Assembly (NCBI GenBank): GCA_902774005.1
Contig: CACYGK010000008.1
Location: 1 to 46,156 of the forward strand
Reading direction: 5' to 3'
Origin: an uncultured Bacteroidales bacterium
Lineage (GTDB): Bacteria > Bacteroidota > Bacteroidia > Bacteroidales > Bacteroidaceae
DNA: 46,156 nucleotides
Shown here: positions 33,553 through 42,890 of the stretch, one piece after another
Numbering within the stretch: the stretch's first letter is position 1
Layout of the letters: every line of letters starts with the position of its first letter
Translations under genes and position numbers: made by a program
Notes under the pieces: model-generated
What the model was told of the DNA's origin: nothing
Database searches by the model: none
Seen by the model: only the letters and a program-made list of their open reading frames with translations

Positions 33553-34983
33553 CTGGGTAACAAAATACTACAGTCGTTATGCATTATGCGTTATGCTTTA
33601 TGCATTCTTCTCGCTTTCTCCTTAACTGCCCTCCCTGTTGAGGCTCAGCAACGGAAGAAGGCAACGACTACGAAAAAGACTTCCACTACTAAGAAGACGC
33701 AGACGAAGAAAGCGGCGGCAACGACGAAGAAAGTTGATAAGAAGACTCAGCTGCGTAATGAGAAAGCAGAGGCAGAACGCAAACGCAAACTGGAACAGCA
33801 ACGTGCCCAGCAACTGACACGTAATATCAAGGCGAACCTCGACAGTGTGCTGGTGATAAACGGACAAATCACCACTCAGAAACGTTCCATCGACAGTCTT
33901 GACAGCGAAATACATGTGCTTCAGGCAAATATCGATTCGATGACAATTGAGTTGAAACGCCTCGAAAAAGAACTTGAACAGCGTCAGAAGCAATATGCAC
34001 GTGCCCTGATTCAAGGGCGCAAACAGAAAAGTGTGCAGCAACGCCTCACATTCATATTCTCTGCCGACAACTTCGCACAGATAATACGTCGTATGCGTTA
34101 CATACGTGAGTACACAACCTATCAGCGTGCACAGGGCGAACTGCTCAAGGAAAAACAGCTTGAGGTAAACAATGCACGCGACCGTCTGTTGGGTGCCAAG
34201 GCTAAGATGGAACTCAACCTCGGACAGATGCAAAATCATCAGAAACGGTTGGAGGGTTTGAAGAGTCGTGCTGAGAAAAATGCCGCTCTGCTCAACAAGA
34301 ATCTTGCTGCCACACAGAAACAGATAGCAGAATACCAGAAACGCGAACAGGCACTCAGCGACCAGATTGAAAAACTCATCCAGGAAGAGATAGAAGCTGA
34401 ACGCCGTCGCCGTGAGGAGGCAGAACGCCGTCGTCAGGAAGAGGAAGCACGACGCAATGCACAGGCAGGTTCGAAGACTCCCAAGCCATCTACGAAAAAA
34501 GGAAATAAGGGTAGCACGGCTCCTGCCGAAAGAGGTACAGAGAGTTACAAGTATTCCGATACATCTGTAAAACTGAGCAGCGACTTCGTCTCGAACAAAG
34601 GACGCCTGCCTATGCCTGTCACCGGTGGCTATAATATCGTTCGCCATTTCGGTATATATAATGTTCAGGGACTGCGCAACGTAACCCTCAACAGCAAGGG
34701 TATCGACATACGCGGACAGAAAGGAGCTATGGCTCGTGCCATATTCAACGGTGAGGTAAGCAATATCTACCAATACGGCTCAACCTATATCGTCATGTTG
34801 CGCCACGGCAGATACATCAGTGTCTATTCGGGTCTGAAGAGTGTATCCGTACATAAGGGACAGTCGGTGAAGACAAGAGATAACCTCGGAACCATCGGAA
34901 CAGATGCCGACGGACACTATACCCTCCATTTTCAATTGCGTCGTGAGAAAGAACTGCTCAACCCCGAGCATTGGGTGAGGTGA
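33544..34983 (+). CDS. EnvC-like murein hydrolase activator with degenerate LytM domain
   Basis: The 479 residues comprise a signal peptide, a Lys/Thr-rich segment (KKATTTKKTSTTKKTQTKK), long coiled coils (about 60-170 and 220-320) and a C-terminal LytM/M23 domain. In the zinc site, HxGxD is SKGID (Ser384 in place of His) and HxH is TLH, so two ligands are gone while Asp and the last His stay. E. coli EnvC is likewise inactive and works by activating amidases at division, so the same role is likely here. The TTG start puts the signal-peptide core LCIMRYALCI at the same residue numbers as in the PPIase lipoprotein; ATG at 33586 is the alternative start. Confidence 0.88.
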   Translation: MKNLGNKILQSLCIMRYALCILLAFSLTALPVEAQQRKKATTTKKTSTTKKTQTKKAAATTKKVDKKTQLRNEKAEAERKRKLEQQRAQQLTRNIKANLDSVLVINGQITTQKRSIDSLDSEIHVLQANIDSMTIELKRLEKELEQRQKQYARALIQGRKQKSVQQRLTFIFSADNFAQIIRRMRYIREYTTYQRAQGELLKEKQLEVNNARDRLLGAKAKMELNLGQMQNHQKRLEGLKSRAEKNAALLNKNLAATQKQIAEYQKREQALSDQIEKLIQEEIEAERRRREEAERRRQEEEARRNAQAGSKTPKPSTKKGNKGSTAPAERGTESYKYSDTSVKLSSDFVSNKGRLPMPVTGGYNIVRHFGIYNVQGLRNVTLNSKGIDIRGQKGAMARAIFNGEVSNIYQYGSTYIVMLRHGRYISVYSGLKSVSVHKGQSVKTRDNLGTIGTDADGHYTLHFQLRREKELLNPEHWVR

Positions 34984-35006
34984 TATAAAGTTGAGAGTTG
35001 AAAGTT

Positions 35007-38000
35007 ATGAGACTGACAGATAAAATACGATTGACAATCACGGTACTGTGCATAAGTATATGTACGACGTTGCAGGCGCAGGTGACTACCTCGTCTGTGT
35101 CGGGTACGGTGATGTGTGAAGGTGAGACAGCAATCGGTGCCTATGTCACAGCCGTCCATACCCCGTCGGGTGCTATATATCGTGCAGCAACTAACGGATA
35201 CGGAAATTATACTATCTCCGGAATGCGAAGTGGCGGACCATACGTGATAGAGGTGTCATACATAGGTTTTAAGACAAAGCGTTTTTCCGACATCTTCCTG
35301 GTACTCGGACTGAATACCGTCATTGATGTGCAATTGGATGTTGACACCCAAAAACTCAACGAGGTAGTTGTAGTGGGTCCGGAGAAGAATAACATGCGTA
35401 GCGACCGCTCCGGTGTGGTGACTTTCCTTAACTCCGAACAAATGGCACTTGTTCCGTCTGTTGTGCGGACCATAACCGATATGGCACGTATCACTCCGCA
35501 GTCGAGCAATGCCAGCGGTATGGCAATAGGTGGAGGAAATTTCCGTCAGTCAAGCTTTACTGTCGATGGAGCCTCATTCAATAACATCTTCGGAATCGAC
35601 GAGACTCCCATTCCGGGTGGCGGAAGTCCTATTTCGCTCGATGCCATCGAACAGATGACAGTCAATCTGACTCCTTATGATGTGCGCCAGAGTGGATTCA
35701 CAGGAGCCGGAATCAGTGCCGTGACCAAGAGCGGAACAAATCAGTTCAAGGGCTCTGCCTACAGTTATCTCACCAGTTCGTCACTTTCCGGAAGCCGTGT
35801 GGCAGACAAGGCACTTCCTACCGTATCAGCCCATAGTAACACCTACGGACTCACGCTGGGTGGTCCCATCCTGAAAGATAAACTCTTCTTCTTTGTAAAC
35901 GGAGAGATAGAGGATGATGTGAAGGAAGGTCCCGATGCCCGTGCCGGCAACGGCCAACCTCCATATGACAACACATCACGCCGTCCTCAGCTTACCGAAC
36001 TCGAAGGTCTTTCCAAATATCTTCGCGACACCTATGGCATCGAGACCGGTACTTGGCAGGATTATAACGTAAAGGCACCTTCCTACCGACTGCTTGCACG
36101 CATCGACTGGAACATAAGCGACAGCCATAAGTTCAATGTGCGACTTACCCGTTCCAACCGTAAGCGTTCTAATCCTCCTTCTGCTTCGCGAACCATCGGC
36201 AGCAGTCGTTCGTCCAAGATTTACGGAGGTCACCAGAACACCTATGGCATAAACAGCTACTACAGTATGAGTCCGGAGGGTGGACGATACATCGAAGAGT
36301 TCCGTTTCACCTCTGTTGCTGCCGAACTCAACAGTCGTTTCGGTAAGGTTGACAACACACTGCGTGCTACTTATTCATACCAGGATCAGCCACGCAGTAC
36401 CGATTATGATATAACCAAACCTGTCGTTGAAATCGTCATGAGCGACGGACAGGGCAAATTCCCCTCATGGGCTTCCATCGGTGATATGTTCACCTATGGC
36501 AATTATGTAAAAACCAAGAACCTGGTCATTACCGATGAGCTTCACTTCCAACTCGGAAATCATAAATTCTTCGGTGGTCTGCAGTTTGAACATACCTATG
36601 CTTCCAATGGTTATGCACAGGCAGGTGCCGGCTACTATGCCTTCGAAGCTACTCAGGCAGAAGTGAGCAATGGCGATTGGGCTACAGTATTCGGTCGTGC
36701 TCCACGTGCCTTCGGTATCACATACGGTAACAACTCCTCCCGTTCTCTCGTAGAATCTGAGATGAGTACCAACCAGTGGTCACTCAATCTGCAGGATAAC
36801 ATGACACTGTCCGACCGTTTCCGACTCTCCGTCGGAGCACGTCTCGAACTCCCATGCTATCCTTCGCTGTCCGACAACTTCAATCAGAAATTCTACGACA
36901 TCGATTTCGGAGGTCATCACTACAGCACCGACAACCTGCCCTCAAGTCGTCTTTCGCTCTCACCACGCGTCGGATTCAACTGGGATATCCTGGGTACGGG
37001 TAGTCTGATACTCAGGGGAGGTACCGGACTGTTCGTCGGACGTATTCCGTTCGTATGGTTCGTTTCCGCCGTAATCAACTCGGGTATGAAGCAGACCTCC
37101 TACTTTGCAAGTGGCAGTGCTGCCTCTTCACTCCGTTTCACTACCGATCGCGATGATATGCTCCGACAAGTCAATGCCCAAAGCAATATCTCGGTACCAA
37201 CCAGTCCTACCATACTCAGCAGCGACTTCCGTTTGCCGAAGACATGGAAGAGTTCGCTCTCTCTCGATGCCAAACTGCCCGGTGACATCGACTTCTCATT
37301 TGAAGGTTTGCTGAGCCGCGACATCAATCCTGTAGTAGTATCTAATGGCGACATCTACTGGGACGGCACCTCCACCATCGACCTCGGACATGGTGACGTG
37401 CGTCATCAACTGTCATACTACGACCCACAGCATGCTCCTTACATACTTGAAAATGCCGGTGGAAAGGCATATTATATATCTCTCACGGCAGGTCTGCTCA
37501 AGTCCTTCCCCTTCGGTCTCACTATTGCAGGCAGCTATACCAAGTCGTGGGCAAAGAGTTATACCGAGGGCGTCGGCAATCAGGTCACTTCTGCCTACAA
37601 TAACTACCGCGCTTCCGTCAATGCCGTAAACGATAACGAAACGGGTTATTCCACTTATGTGGCTCCCGACCGCGTGCTACTGTCGCTGAGCTATAAAGTG
37701 CGTACATCGAAACATTCCAATTCCATAATCAGCCTTATCTACGACGGCTACCAGTACGGATTCCTCACAAACTTTGGTTTCAACCGCTATTCCTATACCT
37801 TCACCAACTGCGTCAACGGCGACCCTACGGCACCGGGTAACCTGATTTATATTCCGGCTTCGCGTGAGGAACTGCAGACGTGGAACTTCAAAGACAACGG
37901 AACAGTGGACGGACAGACCTATACTGCCGACATGCAGCGCGACGACTTCTGGTCGTACATCGAACAAGACCCATATCTCAGCAAGCACAAAGGTCAGTAT

Positions 38001-38315
38001 GCAGAGCGAGGTGGAGCCAAGATGCCATGGCATCATCAGCTCGACTTCAAGTTCACTCAGGAGTTCCACATCGACTGGTGTAAGACCACCCACACCCTCC
38101 AGCTCGGTATGGATATCTTAAACCTTCCCAACTTCCTCTGTAAAGACTGGGGTGTCTTCAAGCAGATTACAGGCAGCGACCTGCTCAACTACGATAAAGG
38201 ACAGTACACATATAACCTGCAGAACGGAAAGCGTCATCTGACAACCTATCAGAATTTTATCGACGCAGTCTCCACCTACCAGATTATGTTTACCATCCGT
38301 TACCTGTTCAATTAA
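35007..38315 (+). CDS. Oar-type TonB-dependent receptor with carboxypeptidase-regulatory-like domain
   Basis: The roughly 1102-residue product has a signal peptide (MRLTDKIRLTITVLCISICT), an Ig-like carboxypeptidase-regulatory domain at about 30-110 (SSVSGTVMCEGETAIGAYVT), a plug (VVRTITDMARITPQSSNASG, FTGAGISAVTKSGTNQFKGS) and a very long barrel ending FTIRYLFN. This is the Oar/OmpA-related receptor family; no SusD partner is present. ATG 35007 is preferred to TTG 34998, which lies in an AGTTGAA repeat. The gene follows EnvC by 23 bp and is followed by a kinase gene after 12 bp. Ligand unknown; proteins or peptides have been proposed for some relatives. Confidence 0.9.
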   Translation: MRLTDKIRLTITVLCISICTTLQAQVTTSSVSGTVMCEGETAIGAYVTAVHTPSGAIYRAATNGYGNYTISGMRSGGPYVIEVSYIGFKTKRFSDIFLVLGLNTVIDVQLDVDTQKLNEVVVVGPEKNNMRSDRSGVVTFLNSEQMALVPSVVRTITDMARITPQSSNASGMAIGGGNFRQSSFTVDGASFNNIFGIDETPIPGGGSPISLDAIEQMTVNLTPYDVRQSGFTGAGISAVTKSGTNQFKGSAYSYLTSSSLSGSRVADKALPTVSAHSNTYGLTLGGPILKDKLFFFVNGEIEDDVKEGPDARAGNGQPPYDNTSRRPQLTELEGLSKYLRDTYGIETGTWQDYNVKAPSYRLLARIDWNISDSHKFNVRLTRSNRKRSNPPSASRTIGSSRSSKIYGGHQNTYGINSYYSMSPEGGRYIEEFRFTSVAAELNSRFGKVDNTLRATYSYQDQPRSTDYDITKPVVEIVMSDGQGKFPSWASIGDMFTYGNYVKTKNLVITDELHFQLGNHKFFGGLQFEHTYASNGYAQAGAGYYAFEATQAEVSNGDWATVFGRAPRAFGITYGNNSSRSLVESEMSTNQWSLNLQDNMTLSDRFRLSVGARLELPCYPSLSDNFNQKFYDIDFGGHHYSTDNLPSSRLSLSPRVGFNWDILGTGSLILRGGTGLFVGRIPFVWFVSAVINSGMKQTSYFASGSAASSLRFTTDRDDMLRQVNAQSNISVPTSPTILSSDFRLPKTWKSSLSLDAKLPGDIDFSFEGLLSRDINPVVVSNGDIYWDGTSTIDLGHGDVRHQLSYYDPQHAPYILENAGGKAYYISLTAGLLKSFPFGLTIAGSYTKSWAKSYTEGVGNQVTSAYNNYRASVNAVNDNETGYSTYVAPDRVLLSLSYKVRTSKHSNSIISLIYDGYQYGFLTNFGFNRYSYTFTNCVNGDPTAPGNLIYIPASREELQTWNFKDNGTVDGQTYTADMQRDDFWSYIEQDPYLSKHKGQYAERGGAKMPWHHQLDFKFTQEFHIDWCKTTHTLQLGMDILNLPNFLCKDWGVFKQITGSDLLNYDKGQYTYNLQNGKRHLTTYQNFIDAVSTYQIMFTIRYLFN

Positions 38316-38327
38316 AAATCTGTACAC

Positions 38328-40352
38328 ATGAATACCGGAAAATCCATAGCTGTTCTGTGCTGCACATTGCTCAGTATCATGCTGACATGTTGCACCGGAC
38401 TGAATCCTGACCATCATGACGAGGATGCCATACATCTGCTCGACAGTGTTTCGGGTACCAAGAACTACCCACGTCTGGCATTCGTGGCAGACAGTCTGGA
38501 GAAGGCAGGCAGCATCTGTCCCACCATAAACTACTACTGGCAGGGGTATGCCGCCTATCGTCAGATGCAGCGTGTCACAGCAGAATTTTACTGGAATTCA
38601 TCGGTGAAATCGGGTGAAAAATCCACATCCCACGACGACCTTGCCTATTATGCCAAGTCGGCAAGTTACCTCGTCGGTTCGTATGTGCGTTATCGCGAAT
38701 ACGACAAGGCACTGAAGACATCCGAGAGCGTCCTGTCCCGACTCGATCATCTCCACTTCGATGCTACCAGCGATTACAACAACCTGCTTATCATCCTCGG
38801 TTGTTCCGAGTTGCACTATGGCATGCATATCGAGGACGTGTCGCAGATGTGGGACAAAGCCTACCATCGTCATCTGGAGAATATGAAAGCCAATCCTACA
38901 GCCACATCCTTCAAGGATGCCATTGTCGGAGTGGTGAACATATCCTATTGCTGTATGGATGAGGGATACTACGAGGCAGCCACCGAATGGGCTGACCATC
39001 TTGCACATATCGTCTTGGAGTACGACAATCTGTATCATGACGACAGCAAATATGTCGATAAGCAGTGGGCGCGTTTCACCATCTTCAAGGCTACTGCCCT
39101 TGAGAAGCTGGGAAGAAAAAAAGAAGCTGCCGTTACCTTCTGTGAGTACCAGTGTACGAACTTCGCACAGACCTTCGAGGGACAGATGGATGCATGCGAA
39201 TATCTGACTGCTGCCGGACGTTGGCGCGAGGCTGCTGCCAACTATGACAACCTCCATTCCTACATGGCTATCCACGGTATGGACTACTCACTCGAGAACC
39301 TCCAGACATACATGCTGAAGATGTACCGTGCCAATGCCGAAGCTGGTCGTCTGACTGTTTCCGACAGCGTAGCCCGCACCATCTGCGAACGTCTCGATTC
39401 TGCCATCCTCATCTCACGTATGCAGGATGCCGAGGAACAGGAAATCATCCGCAGCAAAGAGGCACAGATAGCCGAACAGCAGCGCAGCATGGAACGGCAG
39501 ATGCTCATCATCGCCTTCATCGTTCTTATTGCCCTGCTCGTCACTGCAGCCATCTATATCTTCATGCGTAACCAGCATGCACGCCATCTGGCAGAGAAGA
39601 ATGCACAACTCAAACTCGCCAATGCACGTGCCGAGGAGTCTTCACGCATGAAGACCAACTTCATCCAGCAGATATCCCACGAAATCCGTACCCCTCTCAA
39701 TATCCTTTCCGGTTTCACACAGATTATCACCACACCGGGCATGGAACTCGAAGAGGCAGAGCGTGCGGAGATAAACAAAGGTATAGTTGAGAATACCGAC
39801 CGCATCACCGGACTTGTCAACAAGATGCTTGAGATGGCTGATGCAAGCAGTCAGACCGTGATAGAATGTAACGATGAGGTGACTCCCGAACAGATAGCAT
39901 TCGATGCCATCGGCAAGATGGGCATAGCACAGAGCGAAGGCATCACCTTCGACTACCAGGCTGACGAGAACATATCGTCCGTCCTTCTGCACACCAGTCA
40001 CAGTCAGTCCGTACGTGTCCTCTCACTCCTGCTTGACAATGCCCGTAAGTTCCTCGTCCGTCCTATGACACCGGTTCAGGGCACAGTCCGTCTCTTCCTC
40101 CGCTGTGGTTCCGTCCTTCCTTCCGACGGCACTTCCCAACCCTCCGTCTCCTTCGTAGTTGAGGATACGGGTATCGGAATACCTGCCGAGGAGGCAGAAC
40201 ATATATTTGAGGATTTCGTCCAGCTCGACGACTACTATGACGGTACAGGCATCGGACTTTCCGTTGCACGTAGCATAGCCCGTCGCATGGGTGGCGACGT
40301 CATTCTCGACACCTCCTATACCGGTGGTGCCCGTTTCGTCTTTACTCTTTAA
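38328..40352 (+). CDS. Sensor histidine kinase with TPR-like sensor domain
   Basis: The 674-residue product has a signal or lipoprotein-like start (SIMLTCCTG), a periplasmic helical TPR-type region (about 30-370), a coiled segment, one membrane helix at about 392-413 (MLIIAFIVLIALLVTAAIYI), HisKA with H451 (IQQISHEIRTPLNILSGF), and an ATPase domain with a degenerate N-box (SLLLDNARKF), DTGIGIP and GTGIGLSVA. No receiver domain or response-regulator gene is adjacent, so its partner lies elsewhere. It is co-transcribed with the Oar-type receptor (12-bp gap). Its stop overlaps the convergent queH stop. Confidence 0.92.
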   Translation: MNTGKSIAVLCCTLLSIMLTCCTGLNPDHHDEDAIHLLDSVSGTKNYPRLAFVADSLEKAGSICPTINYYWQGYAAYRQMQRVTAEFYWNSSVKSGEKSTSHDDLAYYAKSASYLVGSYVRYREYDKALKTSESVLSRLDHLHFDATSDYNNLLIILGCSELHYGMHIEDVSQMWDKAYHRHLENMKANPTATSFKDAIVGVVNISYCCMDEGYYEAATEWADHLAHIVLEYDNLYHDDSKYVDKQWARFTIFKATALEKLGRKKEAAVTFCEYQCTNFAQTFEGQMDACEYLTAAGRWREAAANYDNLHSYMAIHGMDYSLENLQTYMLKMYRANAEAGRLTVSDSVARTICERLDSAILISRMQDAEEQEIIRSKEAQIAEQQRSMERQMLIIAFIVLIALLVTAAIYIFMRNQHARHLAEKNAQLKLANARAEESSRMKTNFIQQISHEIRTPLNILSGFTQIITTPGMELEEAERAEINKGIVENTDRITGLVNKMLEMADASSQTVIECNDEVTPEQIAFDAIGKMGIAQSEGITFDYQADENISSVLLHTSHSQSVRVLSLLLDNARKFLVRPMTPVQGTVRLFLRCGSVLPSDGTSQPSVSFVVEDTGIGIPAEEAEHIFEDFVQLDDYYDGTGIGLSVARSIARRMGGDVILDTSYTGGARFVFTL

Positions 40353-40918
40353 TCTGATTTCTTGTCGGCAGTTCTGCACATGCTGAACTCACATCCGCAG
40401 TACTGCTGGTTGTAGAATCCGTTCTCCTTCAGCAACTGATTGCGTCTCTCCTGCAATCCTCCCTTACGCCAGTTCCGTGCATCGAAACTGACTCCACCCA
40501 CCTGTCCGGCAGCCCACATACCGGCCTGCGTTATCTGTTCGAGACTCTTCCAACGACTCGATGCCAACGTCGTGGTGAACTCCTGCAGTCCCAGTTCCTT
40601 GCATTTCTCCGCCGTTCTCAGCAGTCTGTACTTGAAACATTCCAGACAGCGGCTGCCGCGCTCAGGTTCCCCCTCCAGTCCCTTCACATACTCAAGCCAT
40701 GCTTCGTGGTTATAGTCATCGTCTATAATTTCCAGTCCCAACCTGCCGGCATATCCTGTTATCTCCTGCTTCCTCGTCTCATACTCCTCCTTCGGGTATA
40801 TATTCGGATTGCAATAGAATATCGTTGGACGCACATCATTGTTCAGCATCCACTCTATAATCGCACTCGAACAGGGAGCGCAGCAGGAATGTAGCAATAC
40901 CTCTTTCGCCATCGTCAT
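40349..40918 (-). CDS. queH: Epoxyqueuosine reductase QueH
   Basis: The 189-residue product has LLHSCCAPCSSA near the start (Cys12, Cys13, Cys16), RGSRCLECFKYRLLRTA in the middle and a C-terminal QQYCGCEFSMC. These cysteine sets match the DUF208/QueH family that carries out the last step of queuosine formation on tRNA. It is a non-homologous replacement for the cobalamin-dependent QueG. ATG at 40912 (MAKEVLLH) is an alternative start. It is the last gene of the purE-ispG-queH unit (27-bp gap). Confidence 0.92.
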   Translation of the reverse strand: MTMAKEVLLHSCCAPCSSAIIEWMLNNDVRPTIFYCNPNIYPKEEYETRKQEITGYAGRLGLEIIDDDYNHEAWLEYVKGLEGEPERGSRCLECFKYRLLRTAEKCKELGLQEFTTTLASSRWKSLEQITQAGMWAAGQVGGVSFDARNWRKGGLQERRNQLLKENGFYNQQYCGCEFSMCRTADKKSD

Positions 40919-40945
40919 GGAGTAGCAGGACTGTCCTGTTACCCT

Positions 40946-42331
40946 CTATTTCTTCATGTCGTTATCTATCAGTTCCAGCAGTCGGCTCACTGCCTCAGCC
41001 TCCGGAATATTCTTCTCTATGCACTGCTTGCCCTTGTACAGACTGATTTTACCCACACCTGCACCTACATATCCGTAGTCGGCGTCAGCCATCTCACCCG
41101 GTCCGTTCACGATACATCCCATGATGCCTATCTTCAGTCCAACGAGGTGACGGGTGGCTTCCTTAATCTTCGCAATGGTCTCTTCCAGATTATACAGGGT
41201 GCGTCCGCATCCCGGACAGGATATGTATTCGGTCTTTACGAACTTCACCCTTGCAGCCTGCAATATCGAATCTGCAAGGTCTGTAAGTCTTTCTTTCGTA
41301 AATCCGTCGTTCCTTATCTCCAGTTTATGTGCCAATCCATCGATGAAAAGTGCACCAGTCGTCATCGCAGCCTTCAGTTGCAGGTCTTCCCACGACGTCT
41401 CTCCAAGAGTCAGTGTGACGGTATCATCCTTTATCGCAGCCTTCACTTCTTCTCTCAACTGTGCACACTCAGCGATGCAGTCCACGAGCTTACGGGCTAC
41501 TGGTATCTCCTTCTCCGGAGCCTCCGACAGACTCACACGTATCGTGTCACCGATGCCTTCGCAGAGTAGGGCACCGATACCTACGGCACTCTTTATCCTG
41601 CCGTCCTCACCCTCACCGGCTTCCGTCACTCCCAAGTGCAGCGGGAATGCCATACCTTCCTTCTCCATCTCCTTCACAAGCAGTCTGACCGTACGTACCA
41701 TCACCACCGTATTGCTGGCTTTTATCGATATGACCACATTCCTGAACTGCTCCTTCACACAGATACGCAGGAACTCCATGCACGACTCCACCATTCCTTC
41801 GGGTGTATCGCCATAGCGCGACATGATACGGTCCGACAGCGAACCGTGGTTCACACCTATACGTATGGCTGTTCCGTGCTCCTTGCAGATATTCAGGAAC
41901 GGTACGAAACGACTCTCGATTTTCTTGATTTCATCGGCATATTCCTCGTCTGTGTATTCCAGACTCTTGAACGTACGGGCTGGGTCAACATAATTACCCG
42001 GATTGATGCGCACCTTCTCGCAGATGGTAGCAGCCGTATCGGCTACGGCGGCGTTGAAATGGACGTCAGCCACCAGAGGTACCGTATATCCGTCCTTTCT
42101 CAGTCCGTCCTTTATGGCTTGCATATTCAGTGCCTCGCGCTGTCCTTGGGTAGTGAAACGTACTATCTCACCACCTGCATCCACGATTCGCTTAGCCTGT
42201 GCCACACTGCCTTCCGTGTCCATTGTCGAGGTATTAGCCATCGACTGTATGCGAATCGGATTCTTACCTCCGAGCAGCACACCGCCTACACATACCTCCC
42301 AACTCTCTCTACGTCTGTACATCATTAGCAT
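40946..42331 (-). CDS. ispG: 4-Hydroxy-3-methylbut-2-enyl diphosphate synthase
   Basis: The 461-residue product has the TIM-barrel text GGKNPIRIQSMANTSTMDTE, VADVHFNAAVADTAA, RIGVNHGSLSDRIM and LGVTEAGEGEDGRIKSA, and the iron-sulfur part with CPGCGRT and MGCIVNGPGEMADADYGYVG. It converts methylerythritol cyclodiphosphate to HMBPP in the non-mevalonate isoprenoid pathway. Plant and most Bacteroidetes forms have a large middle insert and reach about 600 residues or more; here only about 75 residues (ECAQLREEVKAAIKDDTVTL to DLADSILQ) remain between the barrel and the cluster domain. The catalytic parts look complete. It overlaps the purE end by 7 bp. Confidence 0.95.
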   Translation of the reverse strand: MLMMYRRRESWEVCVGGVLLGGKNPIRIQSMANTSTMDTEGSVAQAKRIVDAGGEIVRFTTQGQREALNMQAIKDGLRKDGYTVPLVADVHFNAAVADTAATICEKVRINPGNYVDPARTFKSLEYTDEEYADEIKKIESRFVPFLNICKEHGTAIRIGVNHGSLSDRIMSRYGDTPEGMVESCMEFLRICVKEQFRNVVISIKASNTVVMVRTVRLLVKEMEKEGMAFPLHLGVTEAGEGEDGRIKSAVGIGALLCEGIGDTIRVSLSEAPEKEIPVARKLVDCIAECAQLREEVKAAIKDDTVTLTLGETSWEDLQLKAAMTTGALFIDGLAHKLEIRNDGFTKERLTDLADSILQAARVKFVKTEYISCPGCGRTLYNLEETIAKIKEATRHLVGLKIGIMGCIVNGPGEMADADYGYVGAGVGKISLYKGKQCIEKNIPEAEAVSRLLELIDNDMKK

Positions 42332-42831
42332 TTATAAGTGTATTTCACCTCTTTCAGTTCGGCATTAGCCTTCTCAATCTTCTTGCAGAGACCTTTCTTA
42401 TACTCGGCAAACTTCTCAGCCAGCTGCTCATCTCCCAGTGCCATCATCTCCACAGCCAGGATGGCAGCGTTCAGTGCACCGTTGATAGCTACTGTTGCCA
42501 CAGGAATACCCGGAGGCATCTGCATGATTGAGAATACAGCATCCATGCCGTCGAGCACACTTCCCTTGATAGGTACTCCGATTACAGGCAGTGTCGTACT
42601 GGCTGCTATCACTCCAGGCAGAGCTGCAGCCATACCTGCTCCGGCAATGATTACCTTGATGCCGCGTGCCTTTGCACCCTTTGCAAAAGCCTCTACTGCG
42701 TCAGGTGTGCGGTGTGCCGACAATGCGTTAATCTCGAACGGAATCTGCATCTCGTCGAGAAACTGTGCTGCTTTCTCCATAACAGGCAGATCACTCGTAC
42801 TGCCCATGATAATCGAAACAATTGGTGTCAT
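42325..42831 (-). CDS. purE: N5-carboxyaminoimidazole ribonucleotide mutase
   Basis: The 168-residue product begins MTPIVSIIMGSTSDLPVMEK and has the active-site stretch INALSAHRTPDAV and GAGMAAALPGVIAASTTLPV, then IQMPPGIPVATVAING. It is a class I PurE acting in purine synthesis. Nothing is missing. The gene is preceded by an AGTTAAA tandem repeat and followed by overlapping ispG, so the two are translated together. Confidence 0.96.
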   Translation of the reverse strand: MTPIVSIIMGSTSDLPVMEKAAQFLDEMQIPFEINALSAHRTPDAVEAFAKGAKARGIKVIIAGAGMAAALPGVIAASTTLPVIGVPIKGSVLDGMDAVFSIMQMPPGIPVATVAINGALNAAILAVEMMALGDEQLAEKFAEYKKGLCKKIEKANAELKEVKYTYKC

Positions 42832-42833
42832 AT

Positions 42834-42875
42834 CTTTAACTTTTAACTTTTAACTTTTAACTTTTAACTTTTAAC
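42834..42875. repeat. 7-bp tandem repeat directly upstream of purE
   Basis: There are five exact copies of ttttaac (42841-42875) plus one variant (ctttaac, 42834). Read on the purE strand these are GTTAAAA units ending three bases before the ATG, so they occupy the leader of purE after the PAP2-like gene. Confidence 0.9.
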
Positions 42876-42890
42876 CAAGGTCTCCGCCCT

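Noticed and set aside
33622-34773. A 383-codon open frame on the minus strand
   Set aside because: It is exactly antisense to the EnvC coiled-coil gene; its Leu/Phe/Cys-rich product follows from the repetitive codons of the sense gene, and it shows no family resemblance or promoter.
41636-42328. A 230-codon plus-strand frame opposite ispG
   Set aside because: It is His/Cys/Tyr-rich shadow sequence of ispG, which is unambiguous.
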